From Clostridiales bacterium (GTDB lineage: Bacteria > Bacillota > Clostridia > Christensenellales > JAISNN01), in the NCBI GenBank assembly GCA_031275485.1, contig JAISOS010000063.1, forward strand, positions 1 through 57,777: 57,777 bases of DNA, in the 5' to 3' direction. Below the pieces are notes generated by a model. It saw only the letters and a program-made list of their open reading frames with translations. It was not told the DNA's origin and did not search any database. Every line of letters starts with the position of its first letter. Position 1 is the stretch's first letter. Shown here one piece after another: positions 1 to 9,487 of this stretch. The translations under genes were made by a program, and so were the position numbers.

Positions 1-290
1 TATTCGAGATAAGAGCGACACGCACGACGTTGAAAGCATAAATTCCGATTTACGAACCTAATATCGCCGGTTTGCGCCGTCGGAGCCGTTGCTTTTTCCG
101 AAGCCTTGAAGCTCTTAACGCAGAGTTAGCTTTATTTGTAAACGCCTACAATAAATTCGGCGAGAATAAAGAGCGGCGCCGTATTCCGACAATACACAAA
201 AAACCGTTGGAAAACCAACGCTTGCATAAATTCAGAGAGGTCCCGTTCGGAAGCATGAATTTTGTTTGAATTGCTAAATGTCCACTCCTT
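1..290 (+). mobile_element. Remnant of an IS1-like insertion sequence (3' part only)
   Basis: Bases 72-269 encode a stretch (RRRSRCFFRSLEALNA, then AYNKFGENK) that matches the C-terminal part of the transposase in the neighbouring element at 300-1189. The reading frame upstream of it is interrupted by stops, for example in the AFEIRATR-like region near base 12 and after TTLKA. The segment ends at about 290 with the right-end sequence TGTCCACTCCTT, the same terminus as the second copy. The left part lies outside the window or is lost. It is an inactive fragment. Confidence 0.75.
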
Positions 291-299
291 GCTCTTTTT

Positions 300-1189
300 A
301 AGGAGTGGACAAAATAAGTTTATTGTGATATAATAATAATATGAAAAAAGGGGATAGAGATAGAAAGGCGAAAATGTCCTAAATGCGGAGAAGCAACAAA
401 TCAAGTAAAAGCTGGCTTTCAAAAAGCCGGAGGGCAACGGTGTATATGTAAATATTGCAATTACAAATACACATTAAATCCCAAGCGGCGGGCGTATCCC
501 GAAGAGGTACGGTAGCTTGCGATAAAGGAGTTTTATGCGGGGATCAGCGGCAGAGGCGTAGGCAAGATACACGGTTTTAGTAAAGCTAACGTATACAATT
601 GGATAAAAAAACCGGAGAGGGTGTGGATAAGTCCGAACACTAAATTTGACACGTTTGAGTTAAACGAGCTATTTTGGTTTATACATAGCCGAAAAGGGAA
701 TGAAAACGGCGTAAACACCTGTTTAATCACAATGATAAGCCGTTTACCGCGACAAATAGTAGGTTTTAATGTGGACAAAACTAAAACGGCTGAGCAAATA
801 CAAATGATAGCGGATAGCGTTCCGGTTGCCGAAGGCTACGCGACAGACGGCAACCCGACATATTTTGACGTAGACTTTCAGGGGAAGCACATACGTAATA
901 CGAGGGACAAAAACGATACGCATAATGTGGAGAGCATAAACGCCGACATTCGTCACTATATAAAAGGACTATCAAGAAAGAGCAGATGTTTTTTTCGGAC
1001 ATTTGAAACTTTTAGAGCGGTAATGAGCGTATTTGCGGACGCTTATAATAAATTCGGTGAAGCAAAGCTCGCCAGTCGGAAGCCTGTTATTCATAAGTCG
1101 CCAAAACATAGCAAGCATTTGCATAAATGGCGATATCCGGCTTTCAGCTTCTTGGATTTCTTATAAAAAACTCGTTTTGTCCACTCCTT
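300..1189 (+). mobile_element. IS1-like insertion sequence, probably inactive
   Basis: The element is bounded by matching termini: AAGGAGTGGACAAAA at the left (from base 300) and TTTTGTCCACTCCTT at the right (to base 1189). It contains one transposase reading frame with a zinc-finger N-terminus. The adjacent remnant ends 9 bases before this element starts, so the two facing termini form a hairpin at about 279-311. No clear target-site duplication flanks it. The right end lies only 15 bases before a strong promoter for the next gene, so insertion may have separated that gene from its older upstream sequence. Confidence 0.75.
363..1166 (+). pseudogene. IS1-family transposase, interrupted
   Basis: Read from 363, the frame gives an InsA-like zinc finger (CPKCGEATNQ, then GGQRCICKYCNY), a TAG stop at 513-515, and then a helix-turn-helix-like segment (GVGKIHGFSKANVYNWIKKP) and an InsB-like catalytic part. 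The catalytic part contains TDGNPTYF, THNVESINADIRHYI and LSRKSRCFFRTFET, typical of the IS1 family. The plausible ATG at 341 is one base out of frame with the zinc finger, so there is a frameshift as well as the nonsense codon. The downstream open part alone (621-1166) lacks the DNA-binding region. The family has single-ORF members; this copy looks dead unless recoding occurs. Confidence 0.7.
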
Positions 1190-1204
1190 ATAGTAAAAAA
1201 GCTA

Positions 1205-1233
1205 TTGACTTTCCGATGAATATATTGTATAAT
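1205..1233 (+). promoter_or_regulatory. Promoter of the beta-helix surface protein
   Basis: TTGACT at 1205-1210 and TATAAT at 1228-1233 are separated by 17 bases. The site begins 15 bases after the IS right end and lies about 175 bases before the start codon at 1410. Confidence 0.65.
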
Positions 1234-1409
1234 AATAAAAATATATTGCGGAGCGTTTTTAAGATTGCAAAATAGTGCCGACGCGGCGCGATAACAAAGG
1301 CGTTCAGTTTCCGCCGCGATAACGCCGTATTATTAGTGCGTTGCGGATTATTTATTTAAGATTAAACGCGGCAGTCGCTTCTTTTATATTTCCGAGCGGA
1401 GGAAATTCC

Positions 1410-2750
1410 ATGAGAAAGGTCGTTTACGCTTTAATTTTTATAGTCGCTTTCGGGATGTCGTTTTCGGTGTTTCCTTATTTTGGCAACGACCGTCTTTCGC
1501 TTCGGTTTGTTTACGCGAACGCCACGGACGGCTTTGTTCAAATTGATTTAACGGGAAAGGACGGTTATACCGACGGGGACGGCACGGAATACGTCGTGCT
1601 TAGACAATCCATGATTCTGTCGGCGGGCGGATCAAACGGCGCGTATTTCGGAAAGACCGGAACGACATACGCGCTTACCTTAAAAAAACATGAGAATTAT
1701 ATACTTGACGGAAATTTGGAATTTGATTCTAATGCGTTTAAAATTACGTGGCGCGACGAGGGGGAAGAGCTTGGCGGAATGATTTTGCACGGCAACGGCT
1801 ACGCGATAAAGTCTGCGGTTATTTCTGGCGGGCTTGTCGCGGTCAACAACGGCGTGATTAAGCATCTTAAAATAGACGGCTCCTGCGGCGTAACGGGCGC
1901 GGCGGTTGCGGCGCATAACGACGGCACGATATACGACGTGGAAAATTATGCGGCGGTTTCGCCGCTTTCCGTCGTTATCGCGGGCAAGGCGGAGAACTGC
2001 GCGGGTGGACTCGCTATTGAAAATAACGGCGTTATAGCCTCGTCGGACAATTACGCAAACGTGAACGGCAACGGCGGTATAGCGAGAGTCAACAACGCGA
2101 CGGGGATTATCAGGGATTCCGTCAATTGGGGAAGAATTTCGGGCGCGTCTACGGATGCGGGCGGTATCGCGGGCAATAACGCGGGCATAATTGTAAAATG
2201 CGTCAATTACGGCGATGTGGACGGTAAGTCGGCTTCTGCGGGAGGCATTGCCGGCATTTCGAGCGGAAGAATTGAAAACGCCGAAAACCGCGCGCTGATC
2301 GCGGGCGGTGCGGTTGCGGGGGGCATCGCGGGCACTTTTAGAGGCGAAATTGAAAAAGGCGTAAATTTGGGCTTGGTTAAGGCGCTCTCGTCGTCGGGAA
2401 TTGCGGGCGGTATTGCGGGAAAAACGGGGAGCGGAGCGACGGAAGAAAATACGAAAATATCAAACTCTCAAAACGCCGCCGTGGTAATAGGCGCGGGCGC
2501 GGCAAAGGGTATACTGGGCAACGGTACGGCGTCTACGAAGTCTAACGGCAATTTGAACTACGGCAGAATGAACGGCAAAACGCAATTGACAGCCGACATC
2601 GACGAATTTTTGAACGAATGGAAAGTTTTCATATTGGCTGCGGCTGTGGGATTGGCGGTCGCGGGCATTGCGTTAATCTTTGTTGACCGCTACAAAGCCG
2701 TGAGAAATAGGCGGCAGGAAATTGAGACGATTCTGGCGTATACGGCGTAA
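1410..2750 (+). CDS. Secreted or surface-anchored GLUG-type beta-helix protein
   Basis: The 446-residue product starts at the ATG at 1410, 6 bases after GGAGGAAAT; a longer in-frame version from 1341 has no ribosome binding site and would bury the signal peptide. Residues 1-30 are a signal peptide or N-terminal anchor (RKVVYALIFIVAFGMSF). From about residue 110 to 370 there are repeated units of the form GGIAG(N/T/I)..G.I...VN.G.V, for example AGGIAGNNAGIIVKCVNYG and AGGIAGISSGRIENAEN, which resemble GLUG motifs predicted to stack as a right-handed beta-helix. A C-terminal membrane helix (FILAAAVGLAVAGIALIFV) followed by basic residues suggests anchoring in the cytoplasmic membrane with the helix domain outside. 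No LPxTG motif is seen. Adhesion or polysaccharide binding is possible but not shown. Confidence 0.7.
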   Translation: MRKVVYALIFIVAFGMSFSVFPYFGNDRLSLRFVYANATDGFVQIDLTGKDGYTDGDGTEYVVLRQSMILSAGGSNGAYFGKTGTTYALTLKKHENYILDGNLEFDSNAFKITWRDEGEELGGMILHGNGYAIKSAVISGGLVAVNNGVIKHLKIDGSCGVTGAAVAAHNDGTIYDVENYAAVSPLSVVIAGKAENCAGGLAIENNGVIASSDNYANVNGNGGIARVNNATGIIRDSVNWGRISGASTDAGGIAGNNAGIIVKCVNYGDVDGKSASAGGIAGISSGRIENAENRALIAGGAVAGGIAGTFRGEIEKGVNLGLVKALSSSGIAGGIAGKTGSGATEENTKISNSQNAAVVIGAGAAKGILGNGTASTKSNGNLNYGRMNGKTQLTADIDEFLNEWKVFILAAAVGLAVAGIALIFVDRYKAVRNRRQEIETILAYTA

Positions 2751-2981
2751 ATTAACACGCCGTATAATTAGTCGGCTATGATTGCCTATGAATTTTGTGC
2801 CGCAAAAAACACGGCTTTCTCGGCTTTGGCGACAATAAGCGGGTGAAAACCGTTTGATTTGGTCGCCGCAAGGAGTACGGTATAAGCTCCGCGCAGGATA
2901 TGTTGCGCGGCGTCTCTAAGACAATATACGCGGTTGCGTTAAGCGCGGCGCGTCATTAGCGGGGCATAAACGATACGGCGT

Positions 2982-4826
2982 ATGCGATTTTTATTTAATT
3001 CGAGAAACACTGCCTGCAAAAATCCTTTCGGCGCGGTTCGTGTCGGGCAGGCGGTACGCTTTTCCTTTCCGTTCGTCTTTCGGAGCGCGGTTTACGGTGT
3101 CGGTCTTTTGGTCGAAAAGTACACGGGAGAGGTCGTCAATATCCCTCTCTTTCGCGATGAAAAACCTGAGGAAGGATTTTTCTTTAACGGAAGCGCGGAC
3201 GGCGCGCAAAGCTTTTCAACGGATTTAATCCTCTCGGAAGAGGGGATTTATTTTTATGGCTTCGAGGTCTATACGGAGGCGGGAACCGTCGCGGTCGGAC
3301 GCGGCAAAGCCGGCGGCGCGAAAGTTGGCGGCGAAAAATGGCAATTAACCGTGTATGGTGCATACCCCGATACGCCGCACCCTCTTTCGGGCGGCGTTAT
3401 TTATCATATATTTGCCGATAGATTTAAAAAGGGAAAAACCGAAAGAACCGCAATAAAACCCGTGATGAAGGAGTGGAACGAGCTTCCCGGGGTCGCGGAC
3501 GCGGACGGCGTTTTCCGCGCCAACGACTTTTTCGGCGGCAACGCGGAAGGCGTTATCGAACGGCTGGACTATATAGCCGATTTGGGCGTAAATATAATCT
3601 ATCTTTCGCCGATTTTCAAGGCGGCGTCGAATCATAGGTACGATACGGGGGACTACTTCGAAATAGACCCGTTGTTCGGTGACGGGCGCGTCTTGAAAAG
3701 GCTGATAGACGAAGCGGAAAAGCGCGGAATGATCGTTATGATGGACGGCGTATTCAACCACACGGGCGACGACAGCCTCTATTTTAATAAATACGGGAAT
3801 TATCCGTCCGTGGGCGCGTATCAAAGCCGTGAGTCCGATTATTACGATTGGTACTGCTTTACAAAATTTCCGGACGAATACCTTTGCTGGTGGGGGGTGC
3901 GCGTTGTGCCTACGCTGAACAAGGCAAACCCTAGGGTACGCGAATTGATATGCAAGACCGTTGAAAAGTGGACGGCGTTCGGCTTCAAGGGCTTGCGTCT
4001 CGACGTTGCCGACGAGCTCCCTAAGGATTATATATACGAAATCCGAAAAATCGTAAAGACAATCGCGCCGGACGGGTATCTTTTGGGGGAAGTCTGGGAG
4101 GATGCGTCGAACAAGACAAGTTACGGAACTATGCGCCCGTATTTGTTGGGCGGACAGCTGGATTCCGTGATGAATTATCCGTTTAGAGACGCGATTTTGT
4201 CGTTTGTAAAATACGGGGGCAAAGAAAAATTGATCGAAACCGTAACCGGTATTCTGGAAAATTATCCGCCTTACGCAGTGTCGTTACTTATGAACGTAAT
4301 CGACACGCACGACACCGTCCGCGCTCTCAACTTTTTTCTGAATATGGACGTTTCGGGATTGTCCAAGGCGCAAAAAAGGGAGCTTGTATTGTCTGAGAAC
4401 GACATAGCGCAGGCCGTCGAAAAGCTGAAGACGGCGGCGTTGTTGCAATTCACGCTACCCGGAATCCCGTCCGTATATTACGGCGACGAGGTCGGCTTGA
4501 TGGGCTTTGAGGACCCGCTAAACCGCGCGCCGTATCCATACGGACGGGAAAATTACGAAATACTCGATTTTTACAAGCGGCTCGGACGGTTTAGAAAGAA
4601 ATTCAAAACGGACTTATCGGGCGGATTTCGCTTCGATACCGAACGGCAAGACTTTGTATTATACTTTATAGCGAACGGCAGGGCGGCGGTGGTTATAAAC
4701 GGCGGCGAACCCTCGCACTATGCGGCGGAACGGGCATGCGAGGATATTCTGACGGACAGAACATTTAAAAAGGGTGCGGAAATCCCGCTGAAAGCGTATG
4801 CGCGCTTGCTTTTAGCGTTCCTTTGA
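2982..4826 (+). CDS. Glycoside hydrolase family 13 alpha-glucan hydrolase (neopullulanase/alpha-glycosidase-like)
   Basis: The 614-residue product hydrolyses alpha-glucosidic bonds in starch- or glycogen-type glucans, by family. An N-terminal beta-sandwich region of about 130 residues precedes the barrel, which begins at GGVIYHIFADRF. The conserved GH13 regions are present: DGVFNHTG (region I), GLRLDVADE with the nucleophile Asp341, LLGEVWED with the acid/base Glu370, and IDTHDTVR with the transition-state Asp444. PGIPSVYYGDEVGL is also typical of the family. No signal peptide is seen, so the enzyme is probably cytoplasmic and acts on imported oligosaccharides or glycogen. The ATG at 2982 has no good ribosome binding site, so the start is less certain. 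Exact specificity (neopullulanase, cyclomaltodextrinase or alpha-amylase) cannot be read from the sequence. Confidence 0.88.
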   Translation: MRFLFNSRNTACKNPFGAVRVGQAVRFSFPFVFRSAVYGVGLLVEKYTGEVVNIPLFRDEKPEEGFFFNGSADGAQSFSTDLILSEEGIYFYGFEVYTEAGTVAVGRGKAGGAKVGGEKWQLTVYGAYPDTPHPLSGGVIYHIFADRFKKGKTERTAIKPVMKEWNELPGVADADGVFRANDFFGGNAEGVIERLDYIADLGVNIIYLSPIFKAASNHRYDTGDYFEIDPLFGDGRVLKRLIDEAEKRGMIVMMDGVFNHTGDDSLYFNKYGNYPSVGAYQSRESDYYDWYCFTKFPDEYLCWWGVRVVPTLNKANPRVRELICKTVEKWTAFGFKGLRLDVADELPKDYIYEIRKIVKTIAPDGYLLGEVWEDASNKTSYGTMRPYLLGGQLDSVMNYPFRDAILSFVKYGGKEKLIETVTGILENYPPYAVSLLMNVIDTHDTVRALNFFLNMDVSGLSKAQKRELVLSENDIAQAVEKLKTAALLQFTLPGIPSVYYGDEVGLMGFEDPLNRAPYPYGRENYEILDFYKRLGRFRKKFKTDLSGGFRFDTERQDFVLYFIANGRAAVVINGGEPSHYAAERACEDILTDRTFKKGAEIPLKAYARLLLAFL

Positions 4827-5052
4827 AAGCTTGTTTTTTTAAATTTATGCAGGAAAAATCTTTTATGAACAAAGGGGCTATCTCCGCGCTCCTTTTTAAA
4901 AAACTTTAACGGTATATCGGGCTTCCTTTGAGGCTTGGCGTTCGATAGATTTCAGACGGTTTTTATGTGAAGCGAGGCGTTTTTGGCAACGCACTCTCTT
5001 GAAAGAGCGATGAGTACGATCGGCGATTTACCGTTGAAAAGCTTTTTAATTT
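4827..5052. other. Intergenic region without a recognised gene
   Basis: This is the first part of a 715-base gap after the GH13 gene. Around 4865-4915 lies a degenerate half of the palindromic dispersed repeat (rich in GGGGC and TTTTTAAAAAACTTTAAC). No open reading frame with a ribosome binding site was seen. Confidence 0.5.
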
Positions 5053-5227
5053 TATAGTCGTTATGAATTGGAATTGCGCGAAGATAAGCGTTAAATTTTT
5101 TGTAGTAAACGGCTAAAATATTCTTTTTCGTATTCGCTTAATACAAAAAACCGTTCTTTTGCCGCTTACGGCAAAAATGCGGCGCGCGGCGTTTAGATTG
5201 CGCTTATTATATTCCATAACGACTATA
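5053..5227 (+). repeat. MITE-like element, copy 1 (full length)
   Basis: The element starts TATAGTCGTTATGAATT (5053-5069) and ends ATTCCATAACGACTATA (5211-5227), imperfect terminal inverted repeats matching at 15 of 17 positions. The outer TA on each side could be the duplicated target of an IS630/Tc1-mariner-type element. It has no coding capacity. A second copy lies at 56615-56785, and two half copies lie upstream of the gene at 37529. The interior shares TTCTTTTTCGTATTCG and AAAACCGTTCTTTT with copy 2. Confidence 0.65.
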
Positions 5228-5541
5228 TAATACCGTTAAAAAGCTCGCTTTCAGGCGGATTTTTTTGACGATAAGCGTTACCTAAAAGCGTATACGAGTT
5301 ATAAAATTGAATAATTTATTTTTTCCGAATAATGCGTATGGGCGACCGACGATATAGAGTTTACCGTAGGTTTTACCAGTTCTATTTAAACATAATGTCA
5401 TAATGAAGTTTTTTGCCGAATATGCCGAATATAAAGGAATGCCGAGGCGAAAGTTTGCCGTAAAGAGACGCCTTATTGCCCCCGCCCGCCCCGCTCTCTT
5501 TTAAAAAGGCGGACGGTTGCGCCACTCTTCTATGTTTGATT
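5228..5541. other. Intergenic region without a recognised gene
   Basis: AT-rich sequence between the MITE-like element and the 3' end of the minus-strand PIG-L gene. A G/C-rich stretch at 5478-5520 containing CTCTCTTTTAAAAAGG may be a decayed palindromic repeat. I see no gene or RNA here. Confidence 0.4.
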
Positions 5542-6381
5542 TTAAAGTAAAACCTTTTTCAGTTTTTCGACCGCTTCCTTTTTGAAAGCGTCGATTTTAG
5601 AGAGCGCAAAGTCCGCGATATCGACGGCGGGGTCGTTTATAAGCGGCGTCAAATCGAGAGCGTAGCTCATGCCGCGCGTAACGTCCACGCTGTGCGACTC
5701 GGAATAGGTCGCGTTGCTGAGCCGTCGTCCCTGCGTCGCCAAATCATACCTCTTGCCGCCGCTTATCTGGCTGTCGAATACGCCGAGAAGCGCGCTTTGG
5801 AGATTTTCGCCGGAGCTGAGATTAAACCTTACCTTTTCGTCGTCGGGCAACCAATCCAGATTGCGCCATACCTCGCAGCCGTAAAAATACGGCGGGCGCT
5901 CGCTTTTCGGCAAAGCGCGCAACGCTTGAACGGCTTTCACGACCACACCCAAATGAGTCTCGTGTTTGTCGAGAAGGTTGTGCGTGTACACGACGGCGGG
6001 CTTGTGCTTTTTCAAGATCTTGACGTAGTCTTCGATGATGGATATGTTTTGAGGAGATTTTATCACCGAGCTTTGATAGTTCAGAAGATATAGTGTCGAA
6101 TATTCTCCGACGACCGCCGCTTTTTTTTGTTCGGCGCGGCGAATTTTCATCATATCCTCGTCGGAAAAATCCTTGTAGCGTCCGTCGCGCGCGCTTCCTC
6201 CGCCGTCCGCCGTTACGACCGCGACAAAGCCATTGTCCGAACCGTAAAAGCTTTTGAGAATACCGTCCGCCGCCATAATCTCAATATCGTCGGGATGTGC
6301 CGCTATGGCTAAATAAATTTTATTTGCTTTTTTTGCGTTTTCGGGGATATAAATTTCTGCGGAACGGTTTGTGAATGTCAT
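5542..6381 (-). CDS. PIG-L (LmbE-like) family deacetylase
   Basis: The 279-residue product belongs to the zinc-dependent family that removes N-acetyl groups from GlcNAc-containing substrates. The metal-binding signature AAHPDDIEIMAADG is at residues 27-40, with His29, Asp31 and Asp32 as likely zinc ligand and base. A second conserved block, YTHNLLDKHETHLGVV, supplies further histidines. There is no signal peptide, so it is cytoplasmic. The ATG at 6381 follows AAGGAG. The ROK-like sugar kinase upstream on the same strand (6607-7950) and the DUF4380-like gene beyond suggest an amino-sugar or glycan catabolic context. The substrate is unknown; bacillithiol-type, chitobiose or antibiotic deacetylation are all represented in the family. 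Confidence 0.8.
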   Translation of the reverse strand: MTFTNRSAEIYIPENAKKANKIYLAIAAHPDDIEIMAADGILKSFYGSDNGFVAVVTADGGGSARDGRYKDFSDEDMMKIRRAEQKKAAVVGEYSTLYLLNYQSSVIKSPQNISIIEDYVKILKKHKPAVVYTHNLLDKHETHLGVVVKAVQALRALPKSERPPYFYGCEVWRNLDWLPDDEKVRFNLSSGENLQSALLGVFDSQISGGKRYDLATQGRRLSNATYSESHSVDVTRGMSYALDLTPLINDPAVDIADFALSKIDAFKKEAVEKLKKVLL

Positions 6382-6606
6382 AAAAAGCTCCTTTTCTTTT
6401 TTATAGTATTTTATGTTTCGCGCCGGATTTTTGCAATGCCGTTCGCGGTATTTTATATTTCCGTAAAGAATTTTTTAAATACGGTTTAAAGAGTATTTTG
6501 ATTCCGTATAATTTTGATATCGCCGGCAAAGGGTTTTAATTTTATATCGGATTTTTATAATATAATTTAAGATTTTTATATTCCGTATCCGATTTTTTAA
6601 TACTGC

Positions 6607-7950
6607 TCAATCGACCTTAGGCAAAGACGCCGCCGTAATAGCCTGACCCACGCGGCGGCGGCTTTCGTCGGGTAGCACGATTTTTATATCGTTGCCCTTT
6701 GAGCGCAATATTTCCTCCGTCTTGTTTTTTATCACGTCGCCGCCCAAGCCTCCGGACGCGCGTCCCAAAAGCAAAACGTATTTTATGTCGTAAAAGAGAG
6801 AATAATACAGTATCGAATATCCGAAATACACGCCTATATCGGAGAACACTTTTTCAATCAACGGATTGGAATTGTAGAGATTTTGAATATATTTCAATTT
6901 ATCGTGCGGGGAGAGCTTGCCGTTTAGCTTTACGCCTACCGCCTCGGCGAGCCTAATCACAGAGTCCTGAGAAAAGTATTTGACGCCGCAACCCTTGTCT
7001 CCGCTCCACTCGTCTACGGGCGCGTCCTTTTGCATATCGACGGGCACGAAAGCAAGTTCGTTTAGCCAGCCCTTGATATTTCCCGACGCGTCGATATAGC
7101 CCGCCGCCTGACTCGTGCCCATAGCGATTCCGAGAACGCGGGAGTCGTTCAATTCAAGCGCGCCCGCGAGCGCGGCGACGTCGCCGTCGTTGGCGACGCT
7201 AAGCTTGGTTTTGAATCTCGCGGCGATATTTACGTAAATATCCTTTATATGTTTATCAAAATCCGCCTCCGGAACCTTTATGAAAAGCGACGCCGCCATA
7301 GCGCGGTTGTCAACGTACACGCCCGCCGAGCTTACGCCGATACAATCGACGCGGGGCAGGAAAGCCGCGGCTTTTTTTATCGAATCGTAAATTCCGTCGT
7401 AGTGATAGCGGTAGTCCGAATTCAATTTCGGGTGCCAAACGGTCTCGTCCGCAAAAACCGTATTGCCGTTTATTACCGCCGCAACCTTGCGGTCGCTACC
7501 GCCCGCGTCAAAACCTATGCGGCAACCGTTGTAATTGCCGCCGATAGATACGGAGATTTGCGAGGACTCCGGCATGCCCGCCGCCGTTTTGTATTCCGTC
7601 GAAAAGGGCTTTTCGTAGATTTTTTCCATAAATTTTATGTCGAAACGGCGTTTGCCGTCCGCGCAAAACGCTTTCGACATACGCGAGAAAAGCTTCGCGG
7701 GCGCGTGCAAATGTAATTTATAACCGCCTACCACCCATAAGAGGGTTTTTATCAATCGTTCGCCGAAGATCGAATTTTCTATATCGTGGACGCCGTCCCG
7801 AAAGACCGCGCAGTCGAATCGGTATATGCCAGACGGACTCTCCAAGCCGATTAAAAACGGCGCGCCGTACCCGGATTTTTTTACACGCGTCTGAAAGTCG
7901 TTGAAATATTCGTAGATAGGGTGAAAATTTTTGTCGATGCCGCAATACAT
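6607..7950 (-). CDS. ROK-like ASKHA-fold sugar kinase or ROK-family protein
   Basis: The 447-residue product carries ASKHA ATPase signatures: a phosphate-1 loop (IGFDAGGSDRKVAAV, about residue 165), a phosphate-2 region (VANDGDVAALAGALE followed by GIAMGTSQAAGYI) and an adenosine-type glycine run (LLLGRASGGLGGDVI). These fit ROK-family hexose kinases. The classical ROK zinc motif (CxCGxxGCxE) is missing, and an N-terminal extension of about 150 residues contains its own dispersed GLESPSGIYRFDCAVF-like segment. The start at 7950 is supported by AAGGAG eight bases upstream. It probably phosphorylates a sugar or a sugar derivative released by neighbouring enzymes, but a regulatory role is possible. 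It is cytoplasmic. Confidence 0.6.
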   Translation of the reverse strand: MYCGIDKNFHPIYEYFNDFQTRVKKSGYGAPFLIGLESPSGIYRFDCAVFRDGVHDIENSIFGERLIKTLLWVVGGYKLHLHAPAKLFSRMSKAFCADGKRRFDIKFMEKIYEKPFSTEYKTAAGMPESSQISVSIGGNYNGCRIGFDAGGSDRKVAAVINGNTVFADETVWHPKLNSDYRYHYDGIYDSIKKAAAFLPRVDCIGVSSAGVYVDNRAMAASLFIKVPEADFDKHIKDIYVNIAARFKTKLSVANDGDVAALAGALELNDSRVLGIAMGTSQAAGYIDASGNIKGWLNELAFVPVDMQKDAPVDEWSGDKGCGVKYFSQDSVIRLAEAVGVKLNGKLSPHDKLKYIQNLYNSNPLIEKVFSDIGVYFGYSILYYSLFYDIKYVLLLGRASGGLGGDVIKNKTEEILRSKGNDIKIVLPDESRRRVGQAITAASLPKVD

Positions 7951-8014
7951 ACGGTTGTCTCCTTAATTTTTTTCGGAACGGCGTTTCTTAAATTAATTAG
8001 CTTGCGGTGCGGGT

Positions 8015-8155
8015 TTAGATTTGACCGAGCCGAATACCGCTTTCGCCGCCGTTGTTCGGTAACGCCGCGAAAGAGCCGTTCAAGCTCTCTTTGTCCGTTT
8101 TTAAAGCGCGCCGTAACGGGGAAATTTCTCGATACGCTCTGTGTCAACGCGGCTT
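8015..8155 (-). pseudogene. Duplicated C-terminal fragment of the DUF4380-like gene
   Basis: Read on the minus strand, this segment encodes RALKTDKESLNG followed by a divergent tail ending at a stop at 8015-8017. The same sequence forms the last residues of the intact gene at 8213-9145. At the DNA level about 40 bases (8072-8110 and 8235-8273) are almost identical. No start codon or upstream coding region accompanies it, so it is the relic of a tandem duplication. Confidence 0.6.
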
Positions 8156-8212
8156 GGCAGTGCGAGAATGTGATATGGGCTTAACTAAACCAAAAGACAG
8201 TTTTTGCAATCT

Positions 8213-9145
8213 TTACTTCGGTAATTCCGAAAAAAACCCGTTCAAGCTCTCTTTGTCCGTTTTTAAAGCGCGCTCGAACAGAAAAAATTCCTCGATATGC
8301 TCCGCGCTTTGACGCGGTTCGACGGCGCGGAGCGGACTAAGTCCCTCCGCCTCGAATATCAGGTCGCTTGTATAGCTTTCGAAATTGCAGTTATTGTCGG
8401 GATAGACCGCGCCGTCTTCGTAAGCGAATTTTTTTACGAATACCAGATCGTCTGCAGCGTAGGCCGCCGCTCCGCGCTTACAGAGAAATCCGATTTTAAA
8501 TGGGTTGACGGCGTTTGGGTTTTGCTTTAAAAGCATATAGCCGTCGGCAAAAGACAGTCTTTCGTCGTTTACCCTGTCGTATGACCAAAGGGAAAGAAAA
8601 TTGTTCGGCAAATAGCCCGCGTCGCCGGTGTTCAGCGGAAAAATTCCCACGCCGCCCGCTTTTAATACGCTTATTCCCCAAACGGCGGCGTTCACCGTCT
8701 TTTCGCCGAGGTTTTTCATTATGTGCCGAACGCGCAAGCCGCCGTTTCCGTACATTCGGACTTTCATGTCGAATTTAAGCCCCGTATTTTTTTGGAACGG
8801 CTGAGAAAACGAAACTTCCGCGCCGTCCGCGCAATAGTCGGCGGTGTATTCGACGGGGTAATTGTCGGGGATATACGTCGCCTCGTCTTCCGGCGCTTTC
8901 CACATTCTGTGTCCGCCGTATAAAAACCACGTTTCGCCCTTTTTGAAATTTTCGTCGAGATAGGCGCAATTTTTTTTTACGCGGCGGTCTGCGTCTTCGA
9001 ACATGATATTATTCCGCCCGTCCGCCGTTCCGTAACAGATTATGCGCGGTCCGACGTCTACGGTTATCAGCGCGCGAATTCCGCCGTTCGTAAGCTCTAT
9101 GCATTTGCCGAAATTTTTGTAACGCGTTTCATTCATTTTTATCAT
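8213..9145 (-). CDS. Conserved hypothetical protein, DUF4380/aldose-epimerase-like fold
   Basis: The 310-residue product begins with a beta-rich segment (CIELTNGGIRALITVDVGPRIICYG) typical of galactose-mutarotase-like or DUF4380 proteins, where the segment forms the first strands of a carbohydrate-binding sandwich. Further hallmarks are ETWFLYGGHRMWKAPE and IPDNYPVEY. There is no signal peptide. The ATG at 9145 is preceded by AAGGAGAA; the alternative ATG at 9136 is less well spaced. It lies divergent from a lipoprotein gene and upstream of the kinase and deacetylase genes on the same strand, consistent with a role in handling a carbohydrate. Enzymatic activity is not established for this family. 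A fragment of its own 3' end is duplicated just downstream. Confidence 0.55.
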   Translation of the reverse strand: MIKMNETRYKNFGKCIELTNGGIRALITVDVGPRIICYGTADGRNNIMFEDADRRVKKNCAYLDENFKKGETWFLYGGHRMWKAPEDEATYIPDNYPVEYTADYCADGAEVSFSQPFQKNTGLKFDMKVRMYGNGGLRVRHIMKNLGEKTVNAAVWGISVLKAGGVGIFPLNTGDAGYLPNNFLSLWSYDRVNDERLSFADGYMLLKQNPNAVNPFKIGFLCKRGAAAYAADDLVFVKKFAYEDGAVYPDNNCNFESYTSDLIFEAEGLSPLRAVEPRQSAEHIEEFFLFERALKTDKESLNGFFSELPK

Positions 9146-9487
9146 AGACGGTTCTCCTTATACGCGTATAATGTTTTGCGTCTAAATTTTATGTTTAAAA
9201 TTTTTTGCTTCGCAAAGTCCGTTTTAAGAAATCGTTGCACGGTCTTTCAAGGAATTTTTAACGGCTTATTAGACGCAAGGCAAGACCGCGCGGCGTATCG
9301 CGATATTCCCATAAAAACCGCTCAAATTCTCAAACGGGCGGCGCGGAAATATTCGGAAATATCCAGTTAACTAATATTTTATCACAATCGGACGCGCATT
9401 TCAAGCGATTTTTGAAAAGAATAATAAATTAAGGGCAAGTCTCTTTCAAAAAAACGAAAAAGCTCCAAAAAATTTTTCAAAAAGGTC
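9146..9487. other. Divergent intergenic region
   Basis: AT-rich DNA between the minus-strand DUF4380-like gene and the plus-strand lipoprotein promoter. No gene is seen. The reading frame at 9176-9370 has no ribosome binding site and atypical composition. Confidence 0.4.
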
